A stretch of 64,000 nucleotides of DNA, taken from positions 372,001-436,000 of the forward strand of contig NZ_JACHCC010000004.1 in NCBI RefSeq assembly GCF_014207135.1, written 5' to 3'. Each line of letters starts with the position of its first letter. Position 1 is the stretch's first letter. The DNA comes from Pedobacter cryoconitis (GTDB lineage: Bacteria; Bacteroidota; Bacteroidia; Sphingobacteriales; Sphingobacteriaceae). The notes beneath the pieces are model-generated. The model searched no databases, was not told the DNA's origin, and worked only from the letters and a program-made list of their open reading frames with translations. Both the position numbers and the translations under genes were made by a program. Positions 8,434 to 16,812 of the stretch are shown one piece after another.

Positions 8434-9735
8434 CTAAGCCAGATGTGGGTTGTAAGTATCCGTTTTTACCACAGCTTTTAATTCCTGGAGAATGGTGTAC
8501 AGCCCAAAATTAGTCCGGTTTACATAGATAAAATGTTTTACTCCCCGGGCCTGTTTAAACTCGGGCATTTTAGCGATTTTCTCGCCATAAGCATACAACT
8601 GTGTAAAGAACTCCGGCTGGCTGAAATCAAATATCTTACTTGTATAGGGTTTAGCAAATAGCTGGATCATCTCCAGATAGGATTTATAATAAAATTCGAT
8701 CTGCGCCTGATCATCATCCTGATGAATCATCTCCAGTTTTCTGAAAGCCTCAATGGTTCTTTTTTTATCCTTAATTACATCCGAGGAAATCAGCGAAAAG
8801 AAGGGCACATAAAAATCATCAGGCATTTCCTTAATACAGCCAAAATCAATTACACCCAGTTTTTCATCCGGCGTAATCATAAAATTTCCGGGATGAGGGT
8901 CTGCATGCACTGCTCTCAGTTCGTGTTGCTGGAAATTGTAAAAGTCCCATAAAGCCTGCCCGATTTTATTTCTGAGTTCCTGGGAAGGATTAGTTTGTAG
9001 AAATTCCTTTAAATGCATACCATCTATCCAATCCATGGTAATAATGCGTTTGCCGGAAAGTGCCGGGTAATACGTAGGAAAGACTACATTTTTCAAATCT
9101 TTACAGGCCTCTGTAATTTCAATGGAACGGCGGACTTCCAGTTCGTAATCAGTTTCTTCTAATAACCGCTCTTCTACCTCTTTAATATAGATGTTTAGTT
9201 CCTTTTCACTCATGCCCAACAAACGGAAAGCGAATGGTTTGACTAATTTCAGATCCGAAGAAATGCTGTCCCCAACACCGGGGTACTGAATTTTAACGGC
9301 TAGTTTCTTGCCTTTCAGTTCAGCTTCATGTACCTGCCCGATAGAGGCGGCATTGGAAGAAACCAGGTTAAATTTATCGTAAATCGCTTCTGGTGTTTTA
9401 CCGAAATTCCGGGTAAATGTTCTTACTATCAGGGGACCTGAAAGTGGAGGGGCGTTATATTGTGACTGCGTGAATTTCTCTATATATGATTTAGGCAGTA
9501 TATTTTTATCCATACTGAGCATTTGTGCAATCTTCAAGGCACTTCCTTTGAGTTCACTCAGGGATTTATAGATATCGGCAGCATTATCCTCATTGAGTTC
9601 ATCTCTGCCTAATTGTGGATTAAAAAGCTTTTTGGAGTAATGTTTAATGTAATTTCCACCAATCTGAAAACCTGTTTTAACAAATTTAGCAGAACGCTCA
9701 GTTTTAGTGGTGGGAATACTATTTTGCTCGTTCAT
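8434..9735 (-). CDS. ABC1/UbiB/ADCK-family atypical kinase
   Basis: 433 residues. Features of the UbiB/COQ8 kinase-like fold: the N-terminal KxGQ-type motif, here reading KIAQ in SALKIAQMLSMD (about residue 67); the Ala-rich loop ASIGQVHEAELKGKKLAVKIQ with the ATP-binding lysine; the catalytic VHADPHPGNFM; and the metal-binding VIDFGCIKEMP. Known relatives support ubiquinone/menaquinone or lipid metabolism through ATPase activity. The Gly to Ala change in KxGQ is noteworthy because this motif controls substrate access in COQ8. It follows the TetR-like gene after 1 bp, so that regulator probably controls it. Confidence 0.85.
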   Translation of the reverse strand: MNEQNSIPTTKTERSAKFVKTGFQIGGNYIKHYSKKLFNPQLGRDELNEDNAADIYKSLSELKGSALKIAQMLSMDKNILPKSYIEKFTQSQYNAPPLSGPLIVRTFTRNFGKTPEAIYDKFNLVSSNAASIGQVHEAELKGKKLAVKIQYPGVGDSISSDLKLVKPFAFRLLGMSEKELNIYIKEVEERLLEETDYELEVRRSIEITEACKDLKNVVFPTYYPALSGKRIITMDWIDGMHLKEFLQTNPSQELRNKIGQALWDFYNFQQHELRAVHADPHPGNFMITPDEKLGVIDFGCIKEMPDDFYVPFFSLISSDVIKDKKRTIEAFRKLEMIHQDDDQAQIEFYYKSYLEMIQLFAKPYTSKIFDFSQPEFFTQLYAYGEKIAKMPEFKQARGVKHFIYVNRTNFGLYTILQELKAVVKTDTYNPHLA

Positions 9736-9736
9736 A

Positions 9737-10393
9737 TTAATGTTTGCTGCTGATGTCTGAAAAATTCACATTTCTGGATAAGAACCTGCCATATTCTACC
9801 AGGTTATCAATAGGGGATCGCTGGAATAAATCAAAGGTGACATTGATTCCCTTTTCAATGGCTTCATCGGTTCTTTCAAAGTCGGCACTGTCATCATTAA
9901 TCCAGAAGTTTACCAGGAAAGCAAATTGTATCCAAAGTGCATCTTTATATCTTTTTGCAAAGAATTTGCGATCAGCCAGCTCTCCGCTTTCCAGGCCCTC
10001 GTTAATTAATCCCGTTGCAAAGTTTTCAAATATAGGTTTGGCTCCGGCCAGGACTTCGGGCGTAGAAAATCTGTCTGTATGCTTTTTAAGGCTATAAACT
10101 ATAAAACTCCGGTGTCCTTTAAGGAGCTCTGTATAACTATAGAAAAAAGACAACATCTTGTCTCTGGATGAGTATTGTGCCCAGATTTCCTGTTGCTGGA
10201 TAGTATCAATAGCTTCGGCAGTAAGTTCTGCCCAGATTAGCTTTTCAATACTTTCAAAGGAGCCGTAGAACTTGTAAAACTCAGCTTCTGTGATCTTTAA
10301 TTTTTTCACGAAACTATAAACTGATTTAGGTTTTTCATCATGAGTCAGTACATAATCGATATAACCTGTCTTAATCTGTTGAGACGTTGCCAT
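9737..10393 (-). CDS. TetR-family transcriptional regulator
   Basis: 218 residues. The N-terminal 50 residues fit a TetR DNA-binding domain (GYIDYVLTHDEKPKSVYSFV, then ITEAEFYKFYGSFESIEKLIW, where the second part is the recognition helix and following helix). The remainder is all-helical as in TetR ligand domains. It is the first gene of a two-gene operon with the ABC1 kinase, 1 bp apart, and probably regulates it. The helix-turn-helix is divergent, so the call rests on overall layout plus the FYKFYGSFESIEKL signature. Confidence 0.7.
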   Translation of the reverse strand: MATSQQIKTGYIDYVLTHDEKPKSVYSFVKKLKITEAEFYKFYGSFESIEKLIWAELTAEAIDTIQQQEIWAQYSSRDKMLSFFYSYTELLKGHRSFIVYSLKKHTDRFSTPEVLAGAKPIFENFATGLINEGLESGELADRKFFAKRYKDALWIQFAFLVNFWINDDSADFERTDEAIEKGINVTFDLFQRSPIDNLVEYGRFLSRNVNFSDISSKH

Positions 10394-10555
10394 AGCTTTT
10401 TATCTTAAATAACGATTTATACTTCCGAATAGTTTCTGAATCAGACAGAAAAGCATTGAGATGACAATCCGATGCTAAATAGTTATAGAAGAGAATGGAT
10501 ATCGTTTTTTAAAAGCATTGTTACACCGGGATTACCTGAATTATACAGATTTGAT

Positions 10556-10563
10556 TACTTTTG
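10556..10563 (+). promoter_or_regulatory. Promoter of the Cys/His-rich protein and TonB receptor genes
   Basis: TACTTTTG is an exact -7 box. It ends 6 nt before the TTG start at 10570, so the mRNA is predicted to be leaderless or nearly so. Confidence 0.55.
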
Positions 10564-10569
10564 TTTTAA

Positions 10570-10911
10570 TTGAGCAAAAAGCATTTACATATCAACCGGA
10601 TTTTAGCGGTATTGTTGCTTTGGGTATTCGCCATAGCACTCACTCCGTGGAGCTCTCTTCATCACCATGAAGAACAAAGAGACTATTGTGCCCAAAACGG
10701 TAAAGAATGTATGCATAAGTTCCATGTTGGCAGTCAGAAACATAACTGTCTGATTTGTTCTGCTCATTTCGAAAAAGACTACTACAAGGATACTTTAACC
10801 TACCAGGTTATGCTTCCTGTGCAGATAATAGACAAGATCTATACTTTAGCCGGAACATCCTATACTGAGCTGATCAGTACTTCTCTGCGTGGCCCCCCGG
10901 TTACGGGATAA
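10570..10911 (+). CDS. Small Cys/His-rich exported or membrane-anchored protein, possible metal binder
   Basis: 113 residues from a TTG start. A TAA immediately precedes the TTG in frame, and no ATG is available before the conserved-looking region, so TTG is the only sensible start. A hydrophobic segment at about 8-25 is followed by LHHHEEQRDYC, then CMHKFHVGSQKHNCLICSAHF: three adjacent His plus paired Cys and His residues, a pattern suited to binding Zn or Cu. The gene lies upstream of a ZnuD-like TonB receptor and probably shares its transcript. I do not recognise a named family; similar small proteins precede metal-type receptors in Bacteroidota. Confidence 0.65.
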   Translation: MSKKHLHINRILAVLLLWVFAIALTPWSSLHHHEEQRDYCAQNGKECMHKFHVGSQKHNCLICSAHFEKDYYKDTLTYQVMLPVQIIDKIYTLAGTSYTELISTSLRGPPVTG

Positions 10912-11051
10912 GATCATCTATCTTTTATTGCGGATATCCGAAGGATTCATCCGTCTGCCATTTTATTTAAAAAATACACACACAGGAAGCCTGAATGAGT
11001 TCAAGAATACTTGAATGGACTTATCCATGTCTGAAAAAACATAATATTATA

Positions 11052-13370
11052 ATGAAAAAACTACATCTATTTTTAGTTGTATTGCTGTCTGCTTTTATTT
11101 TTACCAGTACATTTGCTGCCGATATAGCCGAATTCAAAGGTAAAATTATTGATGCCGATACTAAACTGCCATTACCGGGAGCTTCTATTACAATTCCTGA
11201 TTTACGTACTTCTGCTACAGCGAATCAAAACGGAGAGTTCATCTTCAGAAATGCACCTGCCCATGGTCGTTTTCTTGTTCAGGTAAGTTATATCGGTTAT
11301 AAAACAATCACACAGTCAATTGACTTTTCTAATCCTGGTAAGCTGGAGTTTGCTTTACAGCCAAGTGTTATTGAAGGACGGGAAGTTGTAATTACCGGCT
11401 CAGCTTCAAGCTCCGATAACCGCAAAAACAGTACTTCAGTGAGTACGGTTAGCAAAGCTGATTTATTATATCGTCCATCAACTAACCTGATAGACGCAAT
11501 TTCGAGGGTGCCTGGCGTATCGGAAATTACAACCGGGCCAGCGATCTCCAAACCAGTAATCAGGGGATTAAGTTATAACCGTGTAGTTACACTGAATGAT
11601 GGTGTAAAACAACAGGGCCAGCAATGGGGAGATGAACATGGAATTGAGATCGATCAGTATAGTGCCGACCGTGTGGAGATACTGAGAGGGCCTGCAAGTT
11701 TAATGTATGGCTCTGATGCCTTAGGCGGTGTGATTAATATACTGGATGGACTGCCGGCACCGGATGGTACATTAAGAGGTGAGTTTTTAACCAACTATGC
11801 AACCAATAACGGAATGTCCGGAAGTTCATTAATGCTCCAGGGAAATGAAAATGGCTTTATTTACAAAGCCCGTGGGTCATATAAAAATGCTTACTCTTAT
11901 CAGACGCCTACGGAATATGTACCGAATTCGGGTTTCAACGAGACTAACTTCGAAGGACAGATCGGTTTGAATAAAAAATGGGGATATGCACATTTGGATG
12001 CTTCGTCCTTTCGGACAAATATTGGATTTTATGAGCCTAAAAGGAATGATGCAGGACAGTTAGTGGACGCTGATGGAAATCCTTTTACAGATGCTCAGAA
12101 CAAGGACAGAACTGTAGCTTATCCTAAGCAAGATGTTCGTCATTATAAATTAGCTTTAAACAGTAATATCCTTTTAGGTGAAGGAAGTTTAAAGGCTACT
12201 TTAGGTTATCAGCATAACCTGCGCAGAGAATTAGGTACAGCAGGAGAAGGACCAAATTTATTCCTGAACAGCTATACTTACAGTTATGACCTGAAATACT
12301 CATTTAAAGAAATCAATGGCTGGGCACCGGTTGTTGGTGTATCGGGCGAATATATCCACAGTGTGAATACGAAAGGAAAAGAACAGCTGATTCCTGATTT
12401 TGACTCACAGGCATTCGGAGGTTTTGCCTTTGTTAAAAAGACCTGGAATGAAGATACTTTTAATGCAGGTATCCGTTTTGACTATAGAAAAATGACTGGT
12501 AAGGAATTTACCGGAGAATCTGATTATCCTGCCTTTACCAATAAATTTTCACACGTTACAGGAGCATTAGGTTATACACATGAATTTAATGATGCTCTTA
12601 GTTTTAAGGCTAACGCAGGAAGTGCTTTCAGGGCACCAAATATTGCTGAACTAGCTTCAAATGGGGTACACGAAGGGGTGTTCCGTTATGAGGTAGGTAA
12701 TCCGAATCTTAAACCGGAACAGAGTTACCAGTTTGATGCCTCTTTCGATTATCAGAATCAATATGTAAGCGCTAGTTTAGGCGGTTTTGCAAATTATATC
12801 AACAACTACATTTATTACAATACCAATGGGCAGACCAAAACAGTAGATGGCAGGGATTTCCCGGTTTATAATTTTGTACAGAACAATGCTTTTCTTCGTG
12901 GTGTTGAGGCTTCACTAACACTACATCCGGTTAGTTTTATCCATTTTGAGAACGGGTTCTCCTATACAAGGGCAACGAACCGTACCACTAATCAGTCCCT
13001 TCCGTTTATACCGGCTGCAACCTTGCATAATGAATTAAGATTTGAGCCAACCTTAAGAGGTACTTCACACTCTTATGTATCTGTAGGTATTGATAATTAC
13101 TTCAAACAGACTAAAATTGATAGTTTCGAGACACCTACTTCTGGTTACACGCTTTTAAATGCGTCAGTAGGTACGACTTTGAAATTGAGCAAAAATCAGG
13201 ATATCACTGTTTATGTAGCTGGTAAAAACTTATTGAACAAAGCTTATTATGATCATTTAAGCCGTTTTAAACCAGGAAGATTAAGTGATGAAGATCCTAC
13301 TTTAGGAATCTACAATATGGGCCGTAATATTACTTTTGGTGTAAATATCCCATTTACATTGAAGAAATAA
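11052..13370 (+). CDS. TonB-dependent outer-membrane receptor, ZnuD-like
   Basis: 772 residues from the ATG at 11052 (MKKLHLFL..., signal peptide ending FAAD). After a carboxypeptidase-like domain (about 27-110) comes a plug with ISKPVIRGLSYNRVVTLND and VEILRGPASLMYGSDALGGV, then a beta-barrel ending in an aromatic-rich strand (MGRNITFGVNIPF). The spacing of FRAPNIAELASNGVHEG, FEVGNPNL-like and GKNLLNKAYYDHLSRFK segments resembles neisserial zinc receptor ZnuD rather than siderophore or SusC receptors. The His-rich external loop of ZnuD is not present. Zinc or another metal is therefore inferred, helped by the metal-binding-like neighbour upstream. No SusD gene follows. Confidence 0.85.
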   Translation: MKKLHLFLVVLLSAFIFTSTFAADIAEFKGKIIDADTKLPLPGASITIPDLRTSATANQNGEFIFRNAPAHGRFLVQVSYIGYKTITQSIDFSNPGKLEFALQPSVIEGREVVITGSASSSDNRKNSTSVSTVSKADLLYRPSTNLIDAISRVPGVSEITTGPAISKPVIRGLSYNRVVTLNDGVKQQGQQWGDEHGIEIDQYSADRVEILRGPASLMYGSDALGGVINILDGLPAPDGTLRGEFLTNYATNNGMSGSSLMLQGNENGFIYKARGSYKNAYSYQTPTEYVPNSGFNETNFEGQIGLNKKWGYAHLDASSFRTNIGFYEPKRNDAGQLVDADGNPFTDAQNKDRTVAYPKQDVRHYKLALNSNILLGEGSLKATLGYQHNLRRELGTAGEGPNLFLNSYTYSYDLKYSFKEINGWAPVVGVSGEYIHSVNTKGKEQLIPDFDSQAFGGFAFVKKTWNEDTFNAGIRFDYRKMTGKEFTGESDYPAFTNKFSHVTGALGYTHEFNDALSFKANAGSAFRAPNIAELASNGVHEGVFRYEVGNPNLKPEQSYQFDASFDYQNQYVSASLGGFANYINNYIYYNTNGQTKTVDGRDFPVYNFVQNNAFLRGVEASLTLHPVSFIHFENGFSYTRATNRTTNQSLPFIPAATLHNELRFEPTLRGTSHSYVSVGIDNYFKQTKIDSFETPTSGYTLLNASVGTTLKLSKNQDITVYVAGKNLLNKAYYDHLSRFKPGRLSDEDPTLGIYNMGRNITFGVNIPFTLKK

Positions 13371-13387
13371 TATAGGTTACCTGAGCG

Positions 13388-13425
13388 CAAAACCCCGTTT
13401 TTTATTTAAAGAACGGGGTTTTGTT
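13388..13425 (+). terminator. Terminator after the TonB receptor gene
   Basis: CAAAACCCCGTT (13388-13399) and AACGGGGTTTTG (13412-13423) form a 12-bp stem 18 bp after the receptor stop; the GGGG-TTTT side provides the short T-run. Confidence 0.8.
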
Positions 13426-13497
13426 GTAAAATAATTGTTAGGTTTAGAACATTCAGCTGCCTGGTTTGTTGTAGGCTACGATTACCTATATTATCAT

Positions 13498-14487
13498 ATG
13501 TTCAAAAAATTATTGCTACCCGCTCTCCTTTTATTTTGTGCGTCTTTGTCAGTGTCGGCGCAACAAACAGATACACTGTCAATTACATTGGAAAATGTCA
13601 AATATGCCTACCCTGTAAAGTACTTTCCTATTCATACCGAAGGACAGGATATAAAAATGGCTTATATGGATATAGCGCCTGTGCAAAATGCGAATGGCAG
13701 AACGGTCGTATTATTTCATGGTAAAAACTTTGCCGGATATTACTGGACAAGTGTAATTAAAGCTTTAACAAGTAGGGGATTCAGAGTGATTGTTCCTGAT
13801 CAGATAGGGTTCGGAAAATCTTCAAAACCATTTATTCATTATAGTTTTCATGAGCTGGCCCGTTGGAATAAAGCCCTGTTGGATACTCTTGGAATTCAGA
13901 AAGCTAATATTCTGGGACATTCAATGGGAGGGATGCTGGCTACCAGATTTGCTTTAATGTATCCTCAGACTACGGAAAAACTATTATTGGAAAATCCTAT
14001 CGGACTGGAAGATTACCGCACATTCGTCCCTTATGTCAATACGGAGGAACAATATAAGACAGAATTGAAAGCTACAGCGGAAAGTATAAAAAAATACTAT
14101 CAGACATCTTATTTTACAGTATGGAAACCTGAGTATGATGAACTGGTTAAAATTGCCTCTGGAGTCACTTTTAGCACAGATTATCCACGCTGGGCAAGAG
14201 TGTCAGCAATGACTTATACCATGATCTATGAGCAGCCTGTGGTTTATGAATTTCAGAATATTAAGGTCCCTACAATTCTTTTTATTGGGAAAGAAGACAA
14301 AACTATTGTTGGAAAGGGATTACTTAGTCCACAGGAACAGGCTTTACATGGTCAGTATAAAATCCTGGGAAAGCAGATTGCTGCAAAAATACCGAATGCC
14401 AAGCTGATCGAATTTGAAGGCAGCGGACATATCCCTCATCTGGAAGTGTCCACTGAATTTAATGTAGCTTTATTAGGTGGTTTATAA
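13498..14487 (+). CDS. Secreted alpha/beta hydrolase
   Basis: 329 residues from the ATG at 13498 with a signal peptide (FKKLLLPALLLFCASLSVSA). The alpha/beta hydrolase fold shows LFHGKNFAGYYW (oxyanion region), the nucleophile elbow GHSMGG (Ser at about residue 142), an Asp in IGKEDKTI and a His in GSGHIPHLE. Substrate is unknown; family members include esterases, haloalkane dehalogenases and epoxide hydrolases. An earlier in-frame TTG at 13435 would put extra residues ahead of the signal peptide and is unlikely. Confidence 0.85.
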   Translation: MFKKLLLPALLLFCASLSVSAQQTDTLSITLENVKYAYPVKYFPIHTEGQDIKMAYMDIAPVQNANGRTVVLFHGKNFAGYYWTSVIKALTSRGFRVIVPDQIGFGKSSKPFIHYSFHELARWNKALLDTLGIQKANILGHSMGGMLATRFALMYPQTTEKLLLENPIGLEDYRTFVPYVNTEEQYKTELKATAESIKKYYQTSYFTVWKPEYDELVKIASGVTFSTDYPRWARVSAMTYTMIYEQPVVYEFQNIKVPTILFIGKEDKTIVGKGLLSPQEQALHGQYKILGKQIAAKIPNAKLIEFEGSGHIPHLEVSTEFNVALLGGL

Positions 14488-14490
14488 GCA

Positions 14491-15270
14491 TTATTTTTTC
14501 ATCAGATCCTGTGAGAAAATTATGGACAGGATCTGATAAAGATTGGGGTGCTTTTCTTTAAACTGAGCTGGATTTTCAAAAAAATACTCTGAAACTACAG
14601 CAAAGAATTCAGCTTCATTGGTCACGGCATACGGATTAATATCAGATTGGCCTGCTTCTATTTTATTAATCTCCTGGTGAATCATCTTTATCCAGGGAAT
14701 AATATACTGATGCGGTATCAGGTTCTCAGGGATACCATCTGTTGCACCATCAGATTTATCAAGCAGGTGTACAAACTCATGAATGGCAGTATTCTCTTTA
14801 TCAGCGTTTATAGAAAAGCCTTCTAATAACGCAGAGCGGGATAAGATCATCTGGCCGTTCATATATCCCGTACCTACCATGCCCATGATATTGCGGTCAC
14901 CTCCTTCAAACTGAAAGTCTTTATTGAAAGTATCAGGATAGAGGATTACCGCATGAAGATTCTGGTATCTCCATTGCCCGAAACCAAAAATCGGAATTAC
15001 AGCGCTACAGGCAATTAATAAACGATCGGTCGTATCAGGAACCAGGTCTATGCCTTCAATGCGGACATGACTCAGAAAATCTTTCAGCATATGCTCAAAT
15101 TTAAGGCGGCCCGACTCATCTAAATGCTGATAATAGGCTACATGGCCAAGCAGTATCTGGCGTTCTGCTTCACTGATCGATTGATCTGTTGTCTGTTCAG
15201 GTTTTCTTTTTCTGAGGATAAAGTACAGTGCGATGATAAAACCAGCAATTAAAATATAGTAAGGAGTCAT
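14491..15270 (-). CDS. mtfA: MtfA-like zinc-dependent peptidase
   Basis: 259 residues with an N-terminal membrane segment (about 3-19). The zinc site HEFVH at 164-168 with the following LLDKSDGATDGIP is typical of the MtfA (M90) family. E. coli MtfA is an aminopeptidase that binds the glucose regulator Mlc; Bacteroidota lack that pathway, so only the biochemical class carries over. The extra membrane anchor also differs from soluble E. coli MtfA. The start ATG overlaps the stop of the oxidoreductase gene by 1 bp (TAATG), so translation is probably coupled. The last codons form one arm of a 12-bp inverted repeat. Confidence 0.85.
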   Translation of the reverse strand: MTPYYILIAGFIIALYFILRKRKPEQTTDQSISEAERQILLGHVAYYQHLDESGRLKFEHMLKDFLSHVRIEGIDLVPDTTDRLLIACSAVIPIFGFGQWRYQNLHAVILYPDTFNKDFQFEGGDRNIMGMVGTGYMNGQMILSRSALLEGFSINADKENTAIHEFVHLLDKSDGATDGIPENLIPHQYIIPWIKMIHQEINKIEAGQSDINPYAVTNEAEFFAVVSEYFFENPAQFKEKHPNLYQILSIIFSQDLMKK

Positions 15271-16286
15271 TATTCTGCTTCAAGGATTTCAATTTGTTTC
15301 AGGATTTCATCCTGTGATATAGGATAAGGCTTATCGTTAACCAGTGATTGGTACACAGCCTCAAATAGAGAAAGATAACTCGCCGGTTCAGAAGAAATCA
15401 AACTTTTTGTTCTTTCTCCATTCTCATTGATCAGGGTAAGAACTCCTTCTTTGCCTTTAGCTTCAATCCCAAAGCCTGGATCATTGGGTTTAATCCCTTT
15501 CAATAATTGTTCTTCCTGTAAATCTGTACGCTCTTTAATAAAGCTGCCATTTCTCCCGTGAAGTACAAAAGAAGGCTGTACGTCAACCACCATCATGTTT
15601 GAGTGGACAAAGACGTTCAAACTATTTGGGTAGCTGAGATGGATCGAAAAGAAGTCATCCACTTTAGTATGCTCTCTGTTTCTGCCCAATATCTTATGAA
15701 ATGAATCTGGATTTCCAAAAAGGCTGATTGCCTGATCCAGCAGATGTGCACCCAGATCATATTGTAAACCGCTGGCAGCTATAGGCTCTTCTTTAAAGCT
15801 TTTCGCGCCTATGGCGGCTTTATACCTGTCGAATCTTAAATGCACTTCAGATAATTTACCCAATTCCCCGCTTTTGATGATACGCTTTACTACTGTAAAG
15901 TCACTGTCCCATCTCCGGTTCTGGTATACAAATACTTTTTTACCAAGACTTTCGGCCAATTCAAATATTTCTGCTGCCTGGGCAGATGTTGCTGTGAATG
16001 GCTTTTCGACCAAAATATGCTTGCCGGCATTCAGCGCTTGTTTCGCATAATCATAGTGCGTATAATTTGGCGTATTAATGACGATGAGTTCAATCTCTTC
16101 ATCATTTAATAATTCTTCAGTACTATTATAGCTGATGATCCCGGTGAAGTCTTTTTCTGCATTTTTTTGATTACGTTCAGTGACTGCGCGGAGTTTAAAC
16201 CCTTTGTGGGCGGCAAGAAAAGGGCCGTGGAAAACCTTGCCAGACATGCCGTAGGCCATCAGACCAGTCGAGATTATGCTATTCAT
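15270..16286 (-). CDS. Gfo/Idh/MocA-family NAD(P)-dependent oxidoreductase
   Basis: 338 residues. The Rossmann nucleotide-binding start (STGLMAYGMSGKVFHGPF), the EKPFTAT motif with its conserved lysine (about residue 95) and the catalytic-region YDLGAHLLDQAI are all present, with the C-terminal alpha/beta dimer domain of normal length. Members oxidise sugars, inositols or biliverdin-type substrates; the YdgJ/YvaA-like N-terminus suggests a scyllo-inositol or sugar dehydrogenase, but this is inference. It is translationally coupled to the MtfA-like gene. Confidence 0.85.
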   Translation of the reverse strand: MNSIISTGLMAYGMSGKVFHGPFLAAHKGFKLRAVTERNQKNAEKDFTGIISYNSTEELLNDEEIELIVINTPNYTHYDYAKQALNAGKHILVEKPFTATSAQAAEIFELAESLGKKVFVYQNRRWDSDFTVVKRIIKSGELGKLSEVHLRFDRYKAAIGAKSFKEEPIAASGLQYDLGAHLLDQAISLFGNPDSFHKILGRNREHTKVDDFFSIHLSYPNSLNVFVHSNMMVVDVQPSFVLHGRNGSFIKERTDLQEEQLLKGIKPNDPGFGIEAKGKEGVLTLINENGERTKSLISSEPASYLSLFEAVYQSLVNDKPYPISQDEILKQIEILEAE

Positions 16287-16368
16287 CGATTTCTGTGTTT
16301 AAACTGCTAAATTAACGAATCCCCGAACTTAAGTATTAATAATATTGTCATAAACCTTACTATAGTTT

Positions 16369-16376
16369 TATCTTTG
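16369..16376 (+). promoter_or_regulatory. Promoter (-7 box) 3 nt before a start codon
   Basis: TATCTTTG is an exact TAnnTTTG box; the ATG follows at 16380. The transcript should start at or within the start codon. Confidence 0.6.
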
Positions 16377-16379
16377 CGT

Positions 16380-16724
16380 ATGAAGCCCGCAGAAATTAAC
16401 GCAAAATGGAAAATTCTACAGCAAAAGATTGCAGCAGAATTTGATTCAGATATACCAGATTTAAAGGTAATGTTGTTCTTAATAGGCGTTCAGGAGTTGG
16501 GTAAAGGCCCGGGCAAATACAGCAAACGTCAGAAAGAAGAACTAATGCATATTGCAACCTGTCGTTTATTGAGTGAAATGGGCTTTTATGAGCTTGAAGG
16601 ATTGGATCAGGATGGATGGCCACATTGGAAACTGGTTAAGCCAGTTCCATCATTTGCTATGATGGAGCAAGAATTACTTCTGAAATCCCTCGCAATTCAC
16701 TATTTCGAAGATATCTACCAATAA
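16380..16724 (+). CDS. Conserved hypothetical protein (Bacteroidota type)
   Basis: 114 residues from the ATG at 16380; an in-frame TTG at 16374 overlaps the promoter box and is rejected. The protein is soluble, mostly helical, with a notable MLFLIGVQELGKGPGKYSKRQKEELMHIATCRLLSEMGFYE core. Proteins with this pattern are widespread hypothetical proteins in Bacteroidota, and I do not know a function. It is divergent from the oxidoreductase gene and ends at a bidirectional terminator. Confidence 0.8.
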   Translation: MKPAEINAKWKILQQKIAAEFDSDIPDLKVMLFLIGVQELGKGPGKYSKRQKEELMHIATCRLLSEMGFYELEGLDQDGWPHWKLVKPVPSFAMMEQELLLKSLAIHYFEDIYQ

Positions 16725-16750
16725 AGCAGGTTGTAAAATCTGTACCAATA

Positions 16751-16785
16751 AAAAAACCGAAGTATAATTACTTCGGTTTTTTTAT
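16751..16785. terminator. Bidirectional terminator between convergent genes
   Basis: Arms 16751-16764 and 16769-16782 (A6 then CCGAAGTA, and TACTTCGG then T6) form a 14-bp stem with a TAAT loop. A-run and T-run on opposite sides allow it to stop transcription from both the plus-strand gene ending at 16724 and the minus-strand OmpA gene ending at 16813. Confidence 0.85.
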
Positions 16786-16812
16786 AATTAAAATAGGTAG
16801 ATCTTAATATTT

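Noticed and set aside
9744..10097. 117-codon plus-strand open frame within the TetR gene
   Set aside because: Antisense shadow of a gene with clear family features.
10570..13370. SusC/SusD-type polysaccharide utilisation locus
   Set aside because: The receptor is ZnuD-like, no SusD gene or glycosidase follows, and the GH3 gene is 6 kb away in another unit.
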